Shown here: positions 28,514 through 38,350 of the stretch, piece by piece
How the letters are laid out: each line of letters opens with the position of its first letter
How positions within the stretch are numbered: the stretch's first letter is position 1
Source: Haloarcula rubripromontorii
GTDB taxonomy: Archaea; Halobacteriota; Halobacteria; Halobacteriales; Haloarculaceae
Direction: 5' to 3'
Assembly: GCF_001280425.1 (NCBI RefSeq)
Contig: NZ_LIUF01000002.1
Coordinates: 310,001-374,000 of the forward strand
DNA: 64,000 bases
Translations under genes and position numbers: made by a program
Notes under the pieces: generated by a model
What the model was told of the DNA's origin: nothing
The model's database searches: none
The model's input: only the letters and a program-made list of their open reading frames with translations

Positions 28514-29983
28514 TCAGAGCAGCTGGTAGTCGCGCTCTTCGTGCTGGACGGATATCCACTTGGTCTCGGTCAGTTCGTCCATGATCCACTCGCCGTTGTA
28601 CCGGCCGAGGCCGGAGTTTTTCATCCCGCCGAACGGGGCGTTGGGTTCGTCCTGAATCGGGTGGTCGTTGACATGGACCATCCCGGCGTCGATCTGGTCG
28701 GCGATGGTCCGGCCGTGTTCGATATCACCGCTGTACACGCCCGCGGCGAGGCCGTACTCGGTGTCGTTGGCGAGTTCGACGGCTTCCTCGTCGGACTCGA
28801 ACGGGATGACCGGAGCGACGGGGCCGAAGTGTTCGTTGCACGCCGCGGACATGTCGTTGGTACACTCCGAGAGGACGGTCGGTTCGAGGAATAGATCCTC
28901 CACCTCGCCGCCCGTCTCAAGCGTCGCGCCGGCGTCGACGGTCTGCTCGATGAACGAGGTGAGCTGTTCGACCTGACTCTCGTTGATGATCGGGCCGAAC
29001 TCCACGTCTTCGTCGAGTGGGTTCCCGATAGTCAGCGACTCCGCGTGCTCGACGAGCTTCTCGACGTACTCGTCGTAGACGGCCTCATGGACGAGGTGGC
29101 GGTTGATCGAGATACACACCTGTCCCTGATGGCCGAACGCGCCGACGGAGCCGGCCTTGGCGGCCGCCTCGATGTCGGCGTCCTCGGTGACGACGAACGG
29201 TCCGTTGCCACCGAGTTCAAGCGCCGGGAGGGCAAGCGCATCCCCGGCCTGACTGGCCACGGACCTGCCGACTGCCGTCGACCCGGTGAACGACATCACG
29301 CGGGCGGTCGGATGGCCGGCCATTCGGTCGCCGATGTCGGAGCCGTGGCCCGTGACGACGTTGACGACGCCGTCCGGGAGGCCAGCCTCCTCGGCGATGT
29401 CGGCCAGCAGGAGTCCGCCGGTTATCGGCGTATCCGTCGCGGGCTTGATAACGACGGTGTTCCCCAGCGCGAGCGCTGGGCCGAGCGCCCGCGTCGTGAG
29501 ATGGAGCGGGAAGTTCCACGGGGAGATAATCCCGACGACGCCGGCGGGCTCGCGGACGATGTGATGGTCTTTGTCCTCGTGATACATCGAATCACGGACC
29601 TCCTCTTCCGGCGGGACCATCTCCAGTGCGCTCTGGAAATCCGCCATGGCGAAGTTGGCCTCGGCAGTTGCTTTGGCCTGAACACTGCCTGACTCCGTCG
29701 CAAGTAGTTCGACGATTTCGTCGAGTCGGTCCTGCATCACCCCGATCATCGACTGGACGTACTCGTTGCGCTCCTCGCGCGACAGCGCCGCCCAGTCGGA
29801 CTGGGCCGCGTCGGCGGCCTGATAGGCATCGTTGATATCCCCCACCGTCCCGGCGGGTACCGCCGCGAGTTTCTCGCCTGTCGCGGGGTTAGTCACCGGA
29901 ATCGTCTCAGATGCTTCGGCGTCGCGCCACTCACCGTCGATGTACAGTTGGCTCCACGCCGTCTGGCTATCTGGTTGTGACAT
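28514..29983 (-). CDS. NAD(P)-dependent aldehyde dehydrogenase
   Basis: A 489-residue ALDH superfamily enzyme. The catalytic Cys is in FGHQGQVCISINR, the general-base Glu in ALELGGNGPFVV, the cofactor region in ISPWNFPLHL and FTGSTAVGRSVAS. The C-terminal EPNAPFGGMKNSGLGRYNGE is typical of the benzaldehyde/salicylaldehyde-vanillin dehydrogenase branch, so aromatic or medium-chain aldehydes are plausible substrates. The start is ATG 29983. It is convergent with the alcohol dehydrogenase and divergent from an acyl-CoA dehydrogenase. Confidence 0.92.
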   Translation of the reverse strand: MSQPDSQTAWSQLYIDGEWRDAEASETIPVTNPATGEKLAAVPAGTVGDINDAYQAADAAQSDWAALSREERNEYVQSMIGVMQDRLDEIVELLATESGSVQAKATAEANFAMADFQSALEMVPPEEEVRDSMYHEDKDHHIVREPAGVVGIISPWNFPLHLTTRALGPALALGNTVVIKPATDTPITGGLLLADIAEEAGLPDGVVNVVTGHGSDIGDRMAGHPTARVMSFTGSTAVGRSVASQAGDALALPALELGGNGPFVVTEDADIEAAAKAGSVGAFGHQGQVCISINRHLVHEAVYDEYVEKLVEHAESLTIGNPLDEDVEFGPIINESQVEQLTSFIEQTVDAGATLETGGEVEDLFLEPTVLSECTNDMSAACNEHFGPVAPVIPFESDEEAVELANDTEYGLAAGVYSGDIEHGRTIADQIDAGMVHVNDHPIQDEPNAPFGGMKNSGLGRYNGEWIMDELTETKWISVQHEERDYQLL

Positions 29984-30065
29984 TCCATAGTGTCGACAGC
30001 GCCACGGACTTTTATCCCTTTGGCAGCGGGCAAACGCTTAATTGAACCCCGGCCACAGATCCTGT

Positions 30066-31229
30066 ATGATCGATTACCTCGGTCTCGAAGACGACCTCGG
30101 CGAGGAAGAGCGGATGGTCCGTGATACGGCCCGGGAGTTCGTCGAGAACGAAGTCAAGCCGGACGTCGGGCAACACTGGATCGACGGGACGTTCCCGACG
30201 GACCTCATCACCGAGATGGGCGACCTCGGGTTCTACGCCCCGAACCTCGATGGGTACGGCCTGCCGGGACTCAGCGAGACGGCGTACGGCCTCCTCCTGC
30301 AGGAACTGGAGGCTGGCGACAGCGGCCTGCGCTCGATGGCCAGCGTGCAGGGTGCCCTCGTCATGTACCCCATTCACGCCTACGGCAGCGATGCCCAGAA
30401 AGAGGAATGGCTGCCGGCACTCGGCAGCGGCGAGCGGGTGGGCTGTTTCGGTTTGACAGAGCCCGAACACGGGTCGAATCCGTCGGCGATGGAGACGACG
30501 GCCGAGCGCGACGCTGACGGCTACGTCCTGAACGGCTCGAAGACGTGGATCACGAACGCGCCCATCAGCGACCTCGCAGTGGTCTGGGCGAAGGTCACGT
30601 CCGCCGACGGCGACCCCGTGCGGGGCTTCCTCGTCGAGACGGACCGCGACGGCGTGACGACGAACAAGATCGACGAGAAGCTCTCCCTTCGGGCATCGAT
30701 TACCGGCGAGATCAGCCTGCAGAACGCCCGCGTCCCCGAGGAGAACGTTCTGCCGGGTGTCGAGGGGATGAAAGGGCCGCTGTCCTGTCTCACGCAGGCC
30801 CGCTACGGCATCGCCTGGGGCACGGTCGGGGCCGCGATGGACTGTTTCGAGACCGCCCACGAGTACGCCACCGACCGCGAGCAGTTCGGGAAACCGATCG
30901 CCGGCTACCAGCTCCAGCAGGAGAAGCTCGCGGAGATGGCGACCCAGATATCGCTGGGCCAGTTGCTCGCCCACCGGCTCGCCGACCTGAAAGAACGCGG
31001 GGACCTCCGCCCGGAACAGGTGTCGATGGCAAAACGAAACAACGCCCGGATGGCCCGTGAGCAGTCGCGGGTGGCCCGCGAGATGCTCGGCGGCAACGGC
31101 ATCACGGCTGATTACTCCCCCATGCGGCACCTGACGAACCTCGAAACCGTCTACACCTACGAGGGAACGCACGACATCCACTCGCTCATCATCGGCCACG
31201 ACCTGACCGGCATCCCGGCCTTCGAGTAG
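30066..31229 (+). CDS. Acyl-CoA dehydrogenase, glutaryl-CoA-dehydrogenase-like
   Basis: A 387-residue FAD enzyme. Seen: CFGLTEPEHGSNPSAMETTA, NGSKTWITNAPISDLAVVWA, LTQARYGIAWGTVGAAMDCF, DREQFGKPIAGYQLQQEKLAEM and the catalytic-base Glu in YTYEGTHDIHSLIIGHDLTG. The ARYGIAWG and GHDLTGIPAF stretches are hallmarks of glutaryl-CoA dehydrogenase relatives, which oxidise and may decarboxylate glutaryl-CoA; whether decarboxylation occurs here is not visible. The start is ATG 30066 (MIDYLGLEDD). It differs from the ACAD10/11-type enzyme at 22164. Confidence 0.92.
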   Translation: MIDYLGLEDDLGEEERMVRDTAREFVENEVKPDVGQHWIDGTFPTDLITEMGDLGFYAPNLDGYGLPGLSETAYGLLLQELEAGDSGLRSMASVQGALVMYPIHAYGSDAQKEEWLPALGSGERVGCFGLTEPEHGSNPSAMETTAERDADGYVLNGSKTWITNAPISDLAVVWAKVTSADGDPVRGFLVETDRDGVTTNKIDEKLSLRASITGEISLQNARVPEENVLPGVEGMKGPLSCLTQARYGIAWGTVGAAMDCFETAHEYATDREQFGKPIAGYQLQQEKLAEMATQISLGQLLAHRLADLKERGDLRPEQVSMAKRNNARMAREQSRVAREMLGGNGITADYSPMRHLTNLETVYTYEGTHDIHSLIIGHDLTGIPAFE

Positions 31230-31284
31230 GGTCCGTCCGACACATTCCGGACTACGGGACGACGCCCACGCGAATCTGCACTTC

Positions 31285-32094
31285 TCAATCGTACGTGAGG
31301 TCTATCTTCAGTTCGCTGGCTTTCCGTTCCAGCAGGTCGGGGTACGCCGATTCGATGTCGTCCCGGCTCACCCGGCCGCTCGGGCCGAAGACGCTCAACG
31401 CGCCGATGAGGTCGTCCTCGTGGTTGTACACCGGCACGCCCGCCGCCCGCAGCCCCTCCATGTGTTCGGCCATGTTGGTCGCATAGCCCTGCTCGCGGAC
31501 CTGTTCGAGTTCCTCGACCAGTGCGTCCCGGTCGGTAATCGTGTTCGCCGTCAGTCCGTCGAGGCCCGCGGTTTCGACGAACGCATCGATGCGTTCGTCG
31601 GGCCACTCCGCGAGAATGGCTTTCCCCGCGGCAAGTGCGTGCAGTGGCCTGCGTTTGCCGATCATCGTGTCGCTCTGGAGCGGATTCCGGCCGCCGGCCC
31701 GGTGCAGATACACGCCCTCGAACCCCTCCTCGACCAGAAACAGCGACCGCTCGTCGGTTTCTATCGCCAGCTCGATGACTTTCTGCTTGGCGACGAGATA
31801 GCCCGGTCGCCGTATCCGCGGCGGTTCGCTGAGTTGCAGAAACCGCAACGAAAGCCGGTATTCCCCGCCTTCCTCGACGAGATAGTTCATGTCGTGCAGC
31901 GTCCTGAGGTGTCGATACACCGTACTCTTGGCCAGATCCGTCTCTGCCCGGATGTCTGCGATTGTCGCGCCTCCCGCGTCCCGAATCAGCGCCAGAATCT
32001 CGAACGACGTCCGGGTCGTCGACACCTCGGACGTGCCGTTCCTGTTCCCGAGCATACAGGCTCGTGACCACTCAGTGATATCAACGTTTCGCAT
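31285..32094 (-). CDS. IclR-family transcriptional regulator
   Basis: A 269-residue regulator. The winged helix is seen as SFEILALIRDAGGATIADIR and LAKSTVYRHLRTLHDMNYL; the C-terminal IclR effector domain contains GKRRPLHALAAGKAILAEWP and the ligand-pocket stretch VPVYNHEDDLIGALSVFGPSGR. Its location between acyl-CoA dehydrogenase and serine hydrolase genes suggests that it regulates this catabolic island. The ATG 32094 gives the full frame; an ATG at 32055 would drop 13 residues and is equally possible. A second IclR protein lies at 40574-41338. Confidence 0.9.
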   Translation of the reverse strand: MRNVDITEWSRACMLGNRNGTSEVSTTRTSFEILALIRDAGGATIADIRAETDLAKSTVYRHLRTLHDMNYLVEEGGEYRLSLRFLQLSEPPRIRRPGYLVAKQKVIELAIETDERSLFLVEEGFEGVYLHRAGGRNPLQSDTMIGKRRPLHALAAGKAILAEWPDERIDAFVETAGLDGLTANTITDRDALVEELEQVREQGYATNMAEHMEGLRAAGVPVYNHEDDLIGALSVFGPSGRVSRDDIESAYPDLLERKASELKIDLTYD

Positions 32095-32181
32095 AATCGA
32101 TCATAAGGGTCCGACAGCTCGAATGCAACGAGTAGCTGTCCGCCGTTCGATTCCGCTGTCGAACCGAACCTAACTTGTAGT

Positions 32182-33339
32182 ATGCGCCCGGAATCAACAC
32201 AGACCATGCCACGGCTTAGCGCAGACGATATCGAACAGCTCCGGGCCCAGTTCGAGCGACAGCTCGATGTCGGACTCCACCACGGCGCACAGCTGACGGT
32301 GTACGTCGACGGCGACTTGGTCGTCGATTTCGCTGGCGGCTCTACGGGTCCCGACGGCGACGAAACGACGCCCGAGACACGCCATCTTCTGTTTTCCTGT
32401 ACGAAGCCGTTTGCTGGCGTCGGCCTGCACCAGCTCGTCGAACAGGGCAAGCTCGACTACGACGACCGGGTTATCGAACACTGGCCGGAATTCGCCGACG
32501 ACGGCACACAGAAAGCATCGATCACAGTCCGGCAGGTGCTCAGCCACACCGCCGGTATCCCCTTCGGCGAGTTCGACGACCAGGTCGGGCAGTGGGGCGA
32601 CTGGGACGCCGTCGTGGCAGCAATGGAAGATATCGACCCCGTGTTCGAGCCCGGAACGACACCGGCGTATCACGCCATCAACTACGGCTGGCTGGTCGGC
32701 GAACTCATCCGCCGCTGTAGCGGCCAGTCGGTCGAAGCATACGTCGCGGAGAACGTGTTCGAGCCGCTCGGGATGGACGATACGGGTATCGGTCTGCCGG
32801 ACGACGAACCCGACGACGTGGCGACCCTGACCGGCCACGAGGCGTTCGAGCGGTGTCACGACGTCGAAGAAGGCCTCGAAGACCCTGCCGCAGAGTACGC
32901 CGCGGCGTTCAATCAGGCGGCGATGCATCGGGCGGTGATTCCCGCAGCCAACGGCATCGGCACTGCCCGAGATATGGCTCGGTTCTACGCCTGTCTCGCA
33001 AACGGCGGGTCGCTGGACGGGACGGAACTGCTGACCGAAGCGACCGTCCACGAAGCGACCACGACCCACGCCGAAACCGAGTCCGACGGCACGCTATCGC
33101 GTCCGGCTCGCTACGGACTCGGCGTCTGGACCGGCGGGCTGGCCGCCGACATGTTCGGGGCCGCCAGCAAAGAGCGCATGTTCGGCCACGCCGGCCTCGG
33201 CAGTTCGTTCGGCTGGGGCGACCCCGAACTGAACGTCGGGTTCGCGCTCGTCACGAACGGTATCCGCGAGGAGTCCTTCGAACACGCCGCCCGCGTCGGC
33301 CAGCTTTCCGACGCCGTCCGACTGTTGTTACAGGACTGA
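32182..33339 (+). CDS. Serine hydrolase of the beta-lactamase/EstB-esterase family
   Basis: A 385-residue protein with the class C beta-lactamase fold. The nucleophile motif S-x-x-K is SCTK (Ser72, Lys75). The usual YxN is YHA (in TPAYHAINYGWLVGELIRR), as in esterases of the EstB type, so an ester or lactone substrate is more likely than a beta-lactam. The KTG box is replaced by FGHAGLGSSFGW. No signal peptide. Starts ATG 32182 or 32206 (MPRLSADD) are possible; the upstream CTAACTT fits 32206. A lactonase or esterase role in the neighbouring acyl metabolism is an inference. Confidence 0.86.
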   Translation: MRPESTQTMPRLSADDIEQLRAQFERQLDVGLHHGAQLTVYVDGDLVVDFAGGSTGPDGDETTPETRHLLFSCTKPFAGVGLHQLVEQGKLDYDDRVIEHWPEFADDGTQKASITVRQVLSHTAGIPFGEFDDQVGQWGDWDAVVAAMEDIDPVFEPGTTPAYHAINYGWLVGELIRRCSGQSVEAYVAENVFEPLGMDDTGIGLPDDEPDDVATLTGHEAFERCHDVEEGLEDPAAEYAAAFNQAAMHRAVIPAANGIGTARDMARFYACLANGGSLDGTELLTEATVHEATTTHAETESDGTLSRPARYGLGVWTGGLAADMFGAASKERMFGHAGLGSSFGWGDPELNVGFALVTNGIREESFEHAARVGQLSDAVRLLLQD

Positions 33340-33460
33340 CGGCAGCGTCCCACGTATCGTCGCAGGCGTCTTCTGACCGTCTGGAACGAGATTCGTGTCC
33401 CGTGCCACGGGAGCGCCGTGTGACCGCGGTTTTTGTATGGCTCGCCCCTAACTCTCTGAT

Positions 33461-34759
33461 ATGAACTTCCCAGACCGAGGCGACGTGGACCATCTCATCG
33501 ACCCACAGCCGCTGCCGGACTTCGCTCGTGTCCGGTACGAGCCGGAGACGGCCGCCGTCGACGACCCGTCGGCTGCGGCGCGGGCCGAAGTGGACCGACT
33601 CGACTTTGATGGGCTGGGGCCGGGTGCGACCGTCGCCGTCGCCGTCGGCAGCCGCGGCATCCACCGTATCGACGACATCGCCGAGGCTGTCGTCGCGGCT
33701 GTTCGTGACCGGGGCTTCGAGCCGGTCGTCGTCCCGGCGATGGGGAGCCACGGTGGAGCGACGCCGGAGGGCCAGCGCGACGTGCTGGAGAGTCTGGGGA
33801 TCACCGAATCGCGCCTCGACGCTGACATCGACGCCCGGATGGACACCGAACAGGTCGACACCGTCACCGTCGGTGACACCGAGTGTCCGGTCCACGTCTC
33901 GACGGCGGCACAGGAAGCGGATGCCGTGATCGTCGTGAACCGAGTGAAACCCCACACGAATTACAGCGGTCGCATCGAGAGCGGTCTGACGAAGATGACC
34001 GTCGTCGGGCTGGGCAAGCAACACGGCGCGAAGGCGTTCCACTCGACAGCTATCAAGGAGGGGTACGTGGAGGCGCTGGAAGCTGCGCTCCCGGTTGTTG
34101 AGTCGGCGCTGCCGCTTGTCGGCGGCATCGCGTTGGTCGAGAACTTCCACGAGGAGACGGCCCACGTCGAGGCGATTCCCGCAGGCTCGTTCACCGACCG
34201 CGAGCCCGCCCTACTGGAACAGGCGTACGACGAGATGGCGACGCTCCCGGTCGACGACATCGACCTGCTCGTCGTCGACGAACTCGGCAAGGATGTCTCC
34301 GGCGCGGGAATGGACACGAACGTCATCGGCCGCTACCGCGTTCTCAACGCGCCGGACCCCGATTCGCCGTCGATCAAGCTGCTCTACGCCCGTGGACTCA
34401 CCAAGGCGACGAAGGGCAACGGCAACGGCATCGGGCTGGCCGACATCACTCGCAGGGCCGCTGTCGACCAGCTGGACCTGCAGAAGACGTACGCGAACGC
34501 GCTCACTAGCGGGTCGACGGCGAAGGCAAAGCTCCCGCTCGTCGCGCCGGACGACGAGTTTGCCATCCGGACGGCGCTGTCCGCGCTCGGCGGCTACGAC
34601 CCCGACACGGTCCGCATCGTCTGGATACAGACCACACAGGATCTCTCGACGCTCCACATTTCCGAGCCGCTCGTCGAGGACCTGCCGCCCGCCGCCGAAG
34701 TCACCGACCGTGAGTCACTCGCGTTCACCGACGGCACTGCGTCGTTTAGCCGGGACTAA
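33461..34759 (+). CDS. Lactate racemase (LarA)-like protein, DUF2088 family
   Basis: A 432-residue protein similar to the LarA catalytic fold. Seen: VAVAVGSRGIHRIDDIAEAV and VVPAMGSHGGATPEGQRDVL, which fit the N-terminal domain (the DUF2088 region), and a stretch with KPHTNYSGRIESGLTKM and GLGKQHGAKAFH, where the His, Lys and His lie in the order of the LarA residues that hold the nickel-pincer cofactor. LarA racemises lactate; relatives act on other 2-hydroxy acids. No larB/larC/larE cofactor genes are in the window. TATA-like TTTTTGTAT is about 28 bases before ATG 33461. The D-lactate dehydrogenase-like gene is the next gene, on the opposite strand. Confidence 0.78.
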   Translation: MNFPDRGDVDHLIDPQPLPDFARVRYEPETAAVDDPSAAARAEVDRLDFDGLGPGATVAVAVGSRGIHRIDDIAEAVVAAVRDRGFEPVVVPAMGSHGGATPEGQRDVLESLGITESRLDADIDARMDTEQVDTVTVGDTECPVHVSTAAQEADAVIVVNRVKPHTNYSGRIESGLTKMTVVGLGKQHGAKAFHSTAIKEGYVEALEAALPVVESALPLVGGIALVENFHEETAHVEAIPAGSFTDREPALLEQAYDEMATLPVDDIDLLVVDELGKDVSGAGMDTNVIGRYRVLNAPDPDSPSIKLLYARGLTKATKGNGNGIGLADITRRAAVDQLDLQKTYANALTSGSTAKAKLPLVAPDDEFAIRTALSALGGYDPDTVRIVWIQTTQDLSTLHISEPLVEDLPPAAEVTDRESLAFTDGTASFSRD

Positions 34760-35197
34760 CTCCTCGGTAGCAGCGGTCCCGCCGTGCGTCTGGAAAAAAA
34801 AAATTTCTAACAACTGTACATTCGTTTCTCTGGTCACAGCGTATCAGTGCGATGAAGAGACTGAAATAAGAGCCAGTCCGAGGTGACGCAGGAACCGGAA
34901 GCGAGCAGAAGCACGAGCACTTCCATTTAGAGAGAATCGCTACCAATTGCGTGGGTGCCTACATATTTCTCGTGAGTATGGCTCTAAGCGGGAGAAGTAT
35001 AGAGTTTTTGGCCATATATGGAAGTAAAATACAAATATGATACCGAAAACGAAAAATAAAGTTGTAAAACACGATATAAATAAATTACATTGCGTCAGAC
35101 ACATCTAGATTACTGTCAGGAACATCCAGAACTGGAAAATTACGGACACTGCCAAGCAGGCCTTTTCTCTAGAGAGTGCGAACAGTCGCTGACCCCG
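34760..35197. other. AT-rich intergenic region
   Basis: No gene seen in 438 bases between convergent genes. An A10 run (34794-34803) followed by TTTC is at the left end, and 34940-35100 is markedly AT-rich. Either could end transcripts from both sides. No coding-like frame. Confidence 0.5.
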
Positions 35198-38100
35198 TCA
35201 CACTGACCGTCCGACTGCTGTCGTGTCCGGGAGTCGCTCGGCGACCACTTCGATAGGGTGTGGCGGGATGTCGTCGACGCCGTCGCGGTCGCCCAGCTGC
35301 GAGCGGCAGGACCCGCCCGGGGCAACGACGCGGTCACCGTCGCTTTCGTCGACTTTGTCGAACAGCAGCCGCCCGATGGTTTTCGAGAGGTCGTAGTGCT
35401 CCTCGTGGTAGCCGAAGCTCCCGGCCATGCCACAGCACGTCGAGTCCAGCGGGTCGACCTCGTAGCCGACCCGTCGCATCACGCCGACGGCGTGGTGGTC
35501 CTTGTTGGTTCCTTTCTGGTTGCAGTGGCCGTGGTAGCTGACCGACCCGGCGACTCCGAGCGCCCGGTCCTCGACCGGCAGCGCATCGTCGAGCCGGAAG
35601 GTGTCGAGATACTCCAGCACGCCGTAGGCGCTGTCGGCCACCTGCGAGACTTCGGGGCCGTCGAGCAGGTCGCGGTACTCGTCCTGGAACATCACCGCGT
35701 CGGAGGGCTCGACGAACACCACGTCCCAGCCCTCGGCGACGCGGCCCGCGAGCCGGTCCGTGTTCGCCTCGGCGCGCTCCCGAGCCAGGTCAAGCATCCC
35801 GGTAGAGTACGCCGCTCGACCGGACGGCGCGGTGTCGTCCGGGATGGCGACGTGGACGCCCGCGGCTTCGAGGGTTTCGACCGCGGCCTTGCCGGCGGCC
35901 GGGTACGAGTAGTTCGTGTACGTATCGGGAAAGAGCAGGGCTTTCCGGTCGGCCTCGGCCCGCGAGACGGCCGAGCCGCCGCGGTCGTCGAACCAGTCCC
36001 GGAGCGTCTCCCGCCGGAAGGTGGGGAGTTCCCGCTCCGGCGCGATGCTGAACACCTTCTGCATGACTGTGCGTGCGCCCGGAATATCTGTCGCCCAGTT
36101 CGAGACCGGGGCCAGCGCCGACCCGATCTTCGAGGCGGTGTCGATGTTGGCGAACAGGCGCTCCCGGAGGCTGGTCCCCTCCGCCTGGTGGTGCTGGTGT
36201 TTCAGTTCGGTCTTGAGTTTCGCCATGTCGACGCCGGTCGGGCAGTCGCTCTTACAGCCCTTGCAGCCGACACAGAGGTCGAGCACCTCCTCCTGGAAGC
36301 GGTCGGTGTGAATCTCGTCTTCGTCTAGGTCTCCGCTGATGGCCGACCGGAGGAGGTTCGCACGGCCCCGCGTCGTCTGGACCTCCTCCTCCGAAGCGCG
36401 GTAGGTCGGACACATCACGTCCCCGTCGGTCTGTCGACAGGTGCCACAGCCGTTACACAGTTCGACGAGTTCGGAGAAGCCACCCTCGTCCTCGAAGTCG
36501 AGGGTCGTCTGTGGCTCCAGAGACTGGTAGTCGGGGCCGTAGCGGAGGTTCTCGCGCATGTCCGCGCCGACGCCCCGCTCGGCGTCGGGGCCGATGTCTT
36601 CCGGCCCATCGCGGTAGACGACGTTGCCCGGGTGCATCCACCACTGTGGGTCGAAGGCCGTCTTGACTTCCTTGAATGCATCCCAGAGCGCCTCGCCGTA
36701 CATCTTGGGCGTGAACTCCGTCCGGGCCATCCCGTCGCCGTGTTCGCCGGAGAACGACCCTTTGTGTTCCAACACGAGGTCGGTCACGTCGTCGGTGATA
36801 GAGTGCATGGCCTCGATGCCGGATTCCTCTTTCAGATTGAGAATCGGGCGGATATGCAGCGTCCCGGAGCCAGCGTGGGCGAAGTATGCGGCCGACGTGT
36901 CGTGGTCGGCCAGCACTTCCTCGAACTTCTCGACGTACTCGGCCAGTTCGGCGGGCGGGACCGTTGCGTCCTCGATGAACGGGTACGGCTTGGGGTCGCC
37001 GTCCATCGACATCAGGAGCGGAATCGCCGCTTTCCGGAGCTTCCAGAGGTCGGCCTGATCCGCGTCAGTGTAGGCCTCGACCACGTCGAAGGCTGCGCCG
37101 TTATCGAGGAACCGCTCGTTTGTCCGCGCGATGGCCGCCTCGAAGTCGTCGTGCAGTTCCGAGTCGTATTCGAGCATCAGCGCGGCCGCCGCCCGGTCGG
37201 GAATCGGCTCGACGTACTCGGCGTAGCCGTCGGACCCCGCTGCGAGCCTGAACATCTCGTCGTCCATCAGCTCGACCGCGCTGACGTCGTAGTCGAGGGC
37301 CACCGGGACGGCCTTCATCGCGTCTGCGAGCGTGTCGAAGCAGTACAGCGCCAGGGCGGTCTCCTCGGGGACGGTCACGAGCGAGAGTTCGGCCTCGACG
37401 ATGACCCCGAGGGTCCCTTCGCTCCCGACGAACAGCTTCGCGAGGTTCAGGACCCGCTCCCCGTCGTCGTTCTCGTAGATGACGCGGTCGAGGTTGTAGC
37501 CCGACACCCGCCGTTTCAGATCCGGATAGCGCTCCTCGATTTCCTCGGCGTTCTCCTCGACGATTTGCCGGACCGTCCGGTAGATATCGGCCTCCCGGTC
37601 GTCTTTGCTCACGATGTCGTCCCACTCCGGCGAATCGATGACGACCTCGCGGGCGTGGATGAGCGAGCCGTCGGAGAGGACAGCTTTCACCGCGTCCGTG
37701 TAAGCATCAGTGATGCCGTACCTGACGGAGTGCGCGCCGGTGGAGTTGTTCCCGATACCGCCGCCGACCGAGGCTCGGTTCGACGACGCCGGGTCAGGGG
37801 CGAACTTCAGGCCGTACTCGGCCAGTGTGTCGTCCAAATCGTCCTGCACCACACCGGGCTGGATGCGCGCCGTCTGCTCGTCCGGCCGGATATCGAGGAT
37901 ATCGTCCATGTGCCGGGACATATCCAGCACGACACAGCCCGGGCCGACGGTCTGCCCGGCGAGCGATGACCCGGTTCCGCGAGGGAGTATCGGAACGCCG
38001 TGGGCCGTCGCCACGTCGACGGCCGCTCGCACGTCGTCGATATCGGTCGGATACACGACTCCGGCCGGTTCGGCGCGGTAGATGCTTCCGTCCGTCGCGT

Positions 38101-38248
38101 ACAGAATCCGGGCGTATTCGTCGAACTCAACCCCACCAGAGACCCGCGAGCGGAGCGCTTCTGCAAGGTCTCGATACGCGTCGACATCCGGTCGGTCCAG
38201 GTCCAGCTCCTGTGCTGACCAGGTGTCATCGACGTTTTCAATCGCCAT
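35198..38248 (-). CDS. FAD-linked and Fe-S oxidoreductase fusion (D-lactate dehydrogenase / glycolate oxidase type)
   Basis: A 1016-residue membrane-associated respiratory enzyme fusing GlcD- and GlcF-like parts. N-terminal FAD-binding domain: VPILPRGTGSSLAGQTVGPG, SSNRASVGGGIGNNSTGAHS; the middle FAD-oxidase C domain ends with SGEHGDGMARTEF and WMHPGN. Two 4Fe-4S motifs follow: CNGCGTCRQTDGDVMCPTYR and CVGCKGCKSDCPTG. The C-terminal CCG-type domain has HGHCNQKGTN and STCCGMAGSFGY. It should oxidise D-lactate or a similar 2-hydroxy acid and pass electrons to quinone. The proximity of the LarA-like gene supports a lactate role. The start is ATG 38248. Confidence 0.92.
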   Translation of the reverse strand: MAIENVDDTWSAQELDLDRPDVDAYRDLAEALRSRVSGGVEFDEYARILYATDGSIYRAEPAGVVYPTDIDDVRAAVDVATAHGVPILPRGTGSSLAGQTVGPGCVVLDMSRHMDDILDIRPDEQTARIQPGVVQDDLDDTLAEYGLKFAPDPASSNRASVGGGIGNNSTGAHSVRYGITDAYTDAVKAVLSDGSLIHAREVVIDSPEWDDIVSKDDREADIYRTVRQIVEENAEEIEERYPDLKRRVSGYNLDRVIYENDDGERVLNLAKLFVGSEGTLGVIVEAELSLVTVPEETALALYCFDTLADAMKAVPVALDYDVSAVELMDDEMFRLAAGSDGYAEYVEPIPDRAAAALMLEYDSELHDDFEAAIARTNERFLDNGAAFDVVEAYTDADQADLWKLRKAAIPLLMSMDGDPKPYPFIEDATVPPAELAEYVEKFEEVLADHDTSAAYFAHAGSGTLHIRPILNLKEESGIEAMHSITDDVTDLVLEHKGSFSGEHGDGMARTEFTPKMYGEALWDAFKEVKTAFDPQWWMHPGNVVYRDGPEDIGPDAERGVGADMRENLRYGPDYQSLEPQTTLDFEDEGGFSELVELCNGCGTCRQTDGDVMCPTYRASEEEVQTTRGRANLLRSAISGDLDEDEIHTDRFQEEVLDLCVGCKGCKSDCPTGVDMAKLKTELKHQHHQAEGTSLRERLFANIDTASKIGSALAPVSNWATDIPGARTVMQKVFSIAPERELPTFRRETLRDWFDDRGGSAVSRAEADRKALLFPDTYTNYSYPAAGKAAVETLEAAGVHVAIPDDTAPSGRAAYSTGMLDLARERAEANTDRLAGRVAEGWDVVFVEPSDAVMFQDEYRDLLDGPEVSQVADSAYGVLEYLDTFRLDDALPVEDRALGVAGSVSYHGHCNQKGTNKDHHAVGVMRRVGYEVDPLDSTCCGMAGSFGYHEEHYDLSKTIGRLLFDKVDESDGDRVVAPGGSCRSQLGDRDGVDDIPPHPIEVVAERLPDTTAVGRSV

Positions 38249-38350
38249 ACGGGTATTCAGGGGTAATAATCATTAAAGTCTGTGGCATGCGGTCACAATT
38301 CGCTCTGGGTCGCCCGCCAGCTATTTGCCCGAGGGCACTGGAAGCGGTGT

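Noticed and set aside
30012..31199. 395-codon minus-strand frame over the acyl-CoA dehydrogenase
   Set aside because: Exact antisense shadow; no acidic composition or domain.
36632..37969. 445-codon plus-strand frame inside the FAD/Fe-S fusion gene
   Set aside because: Antisense shadow; product basic and without motif.
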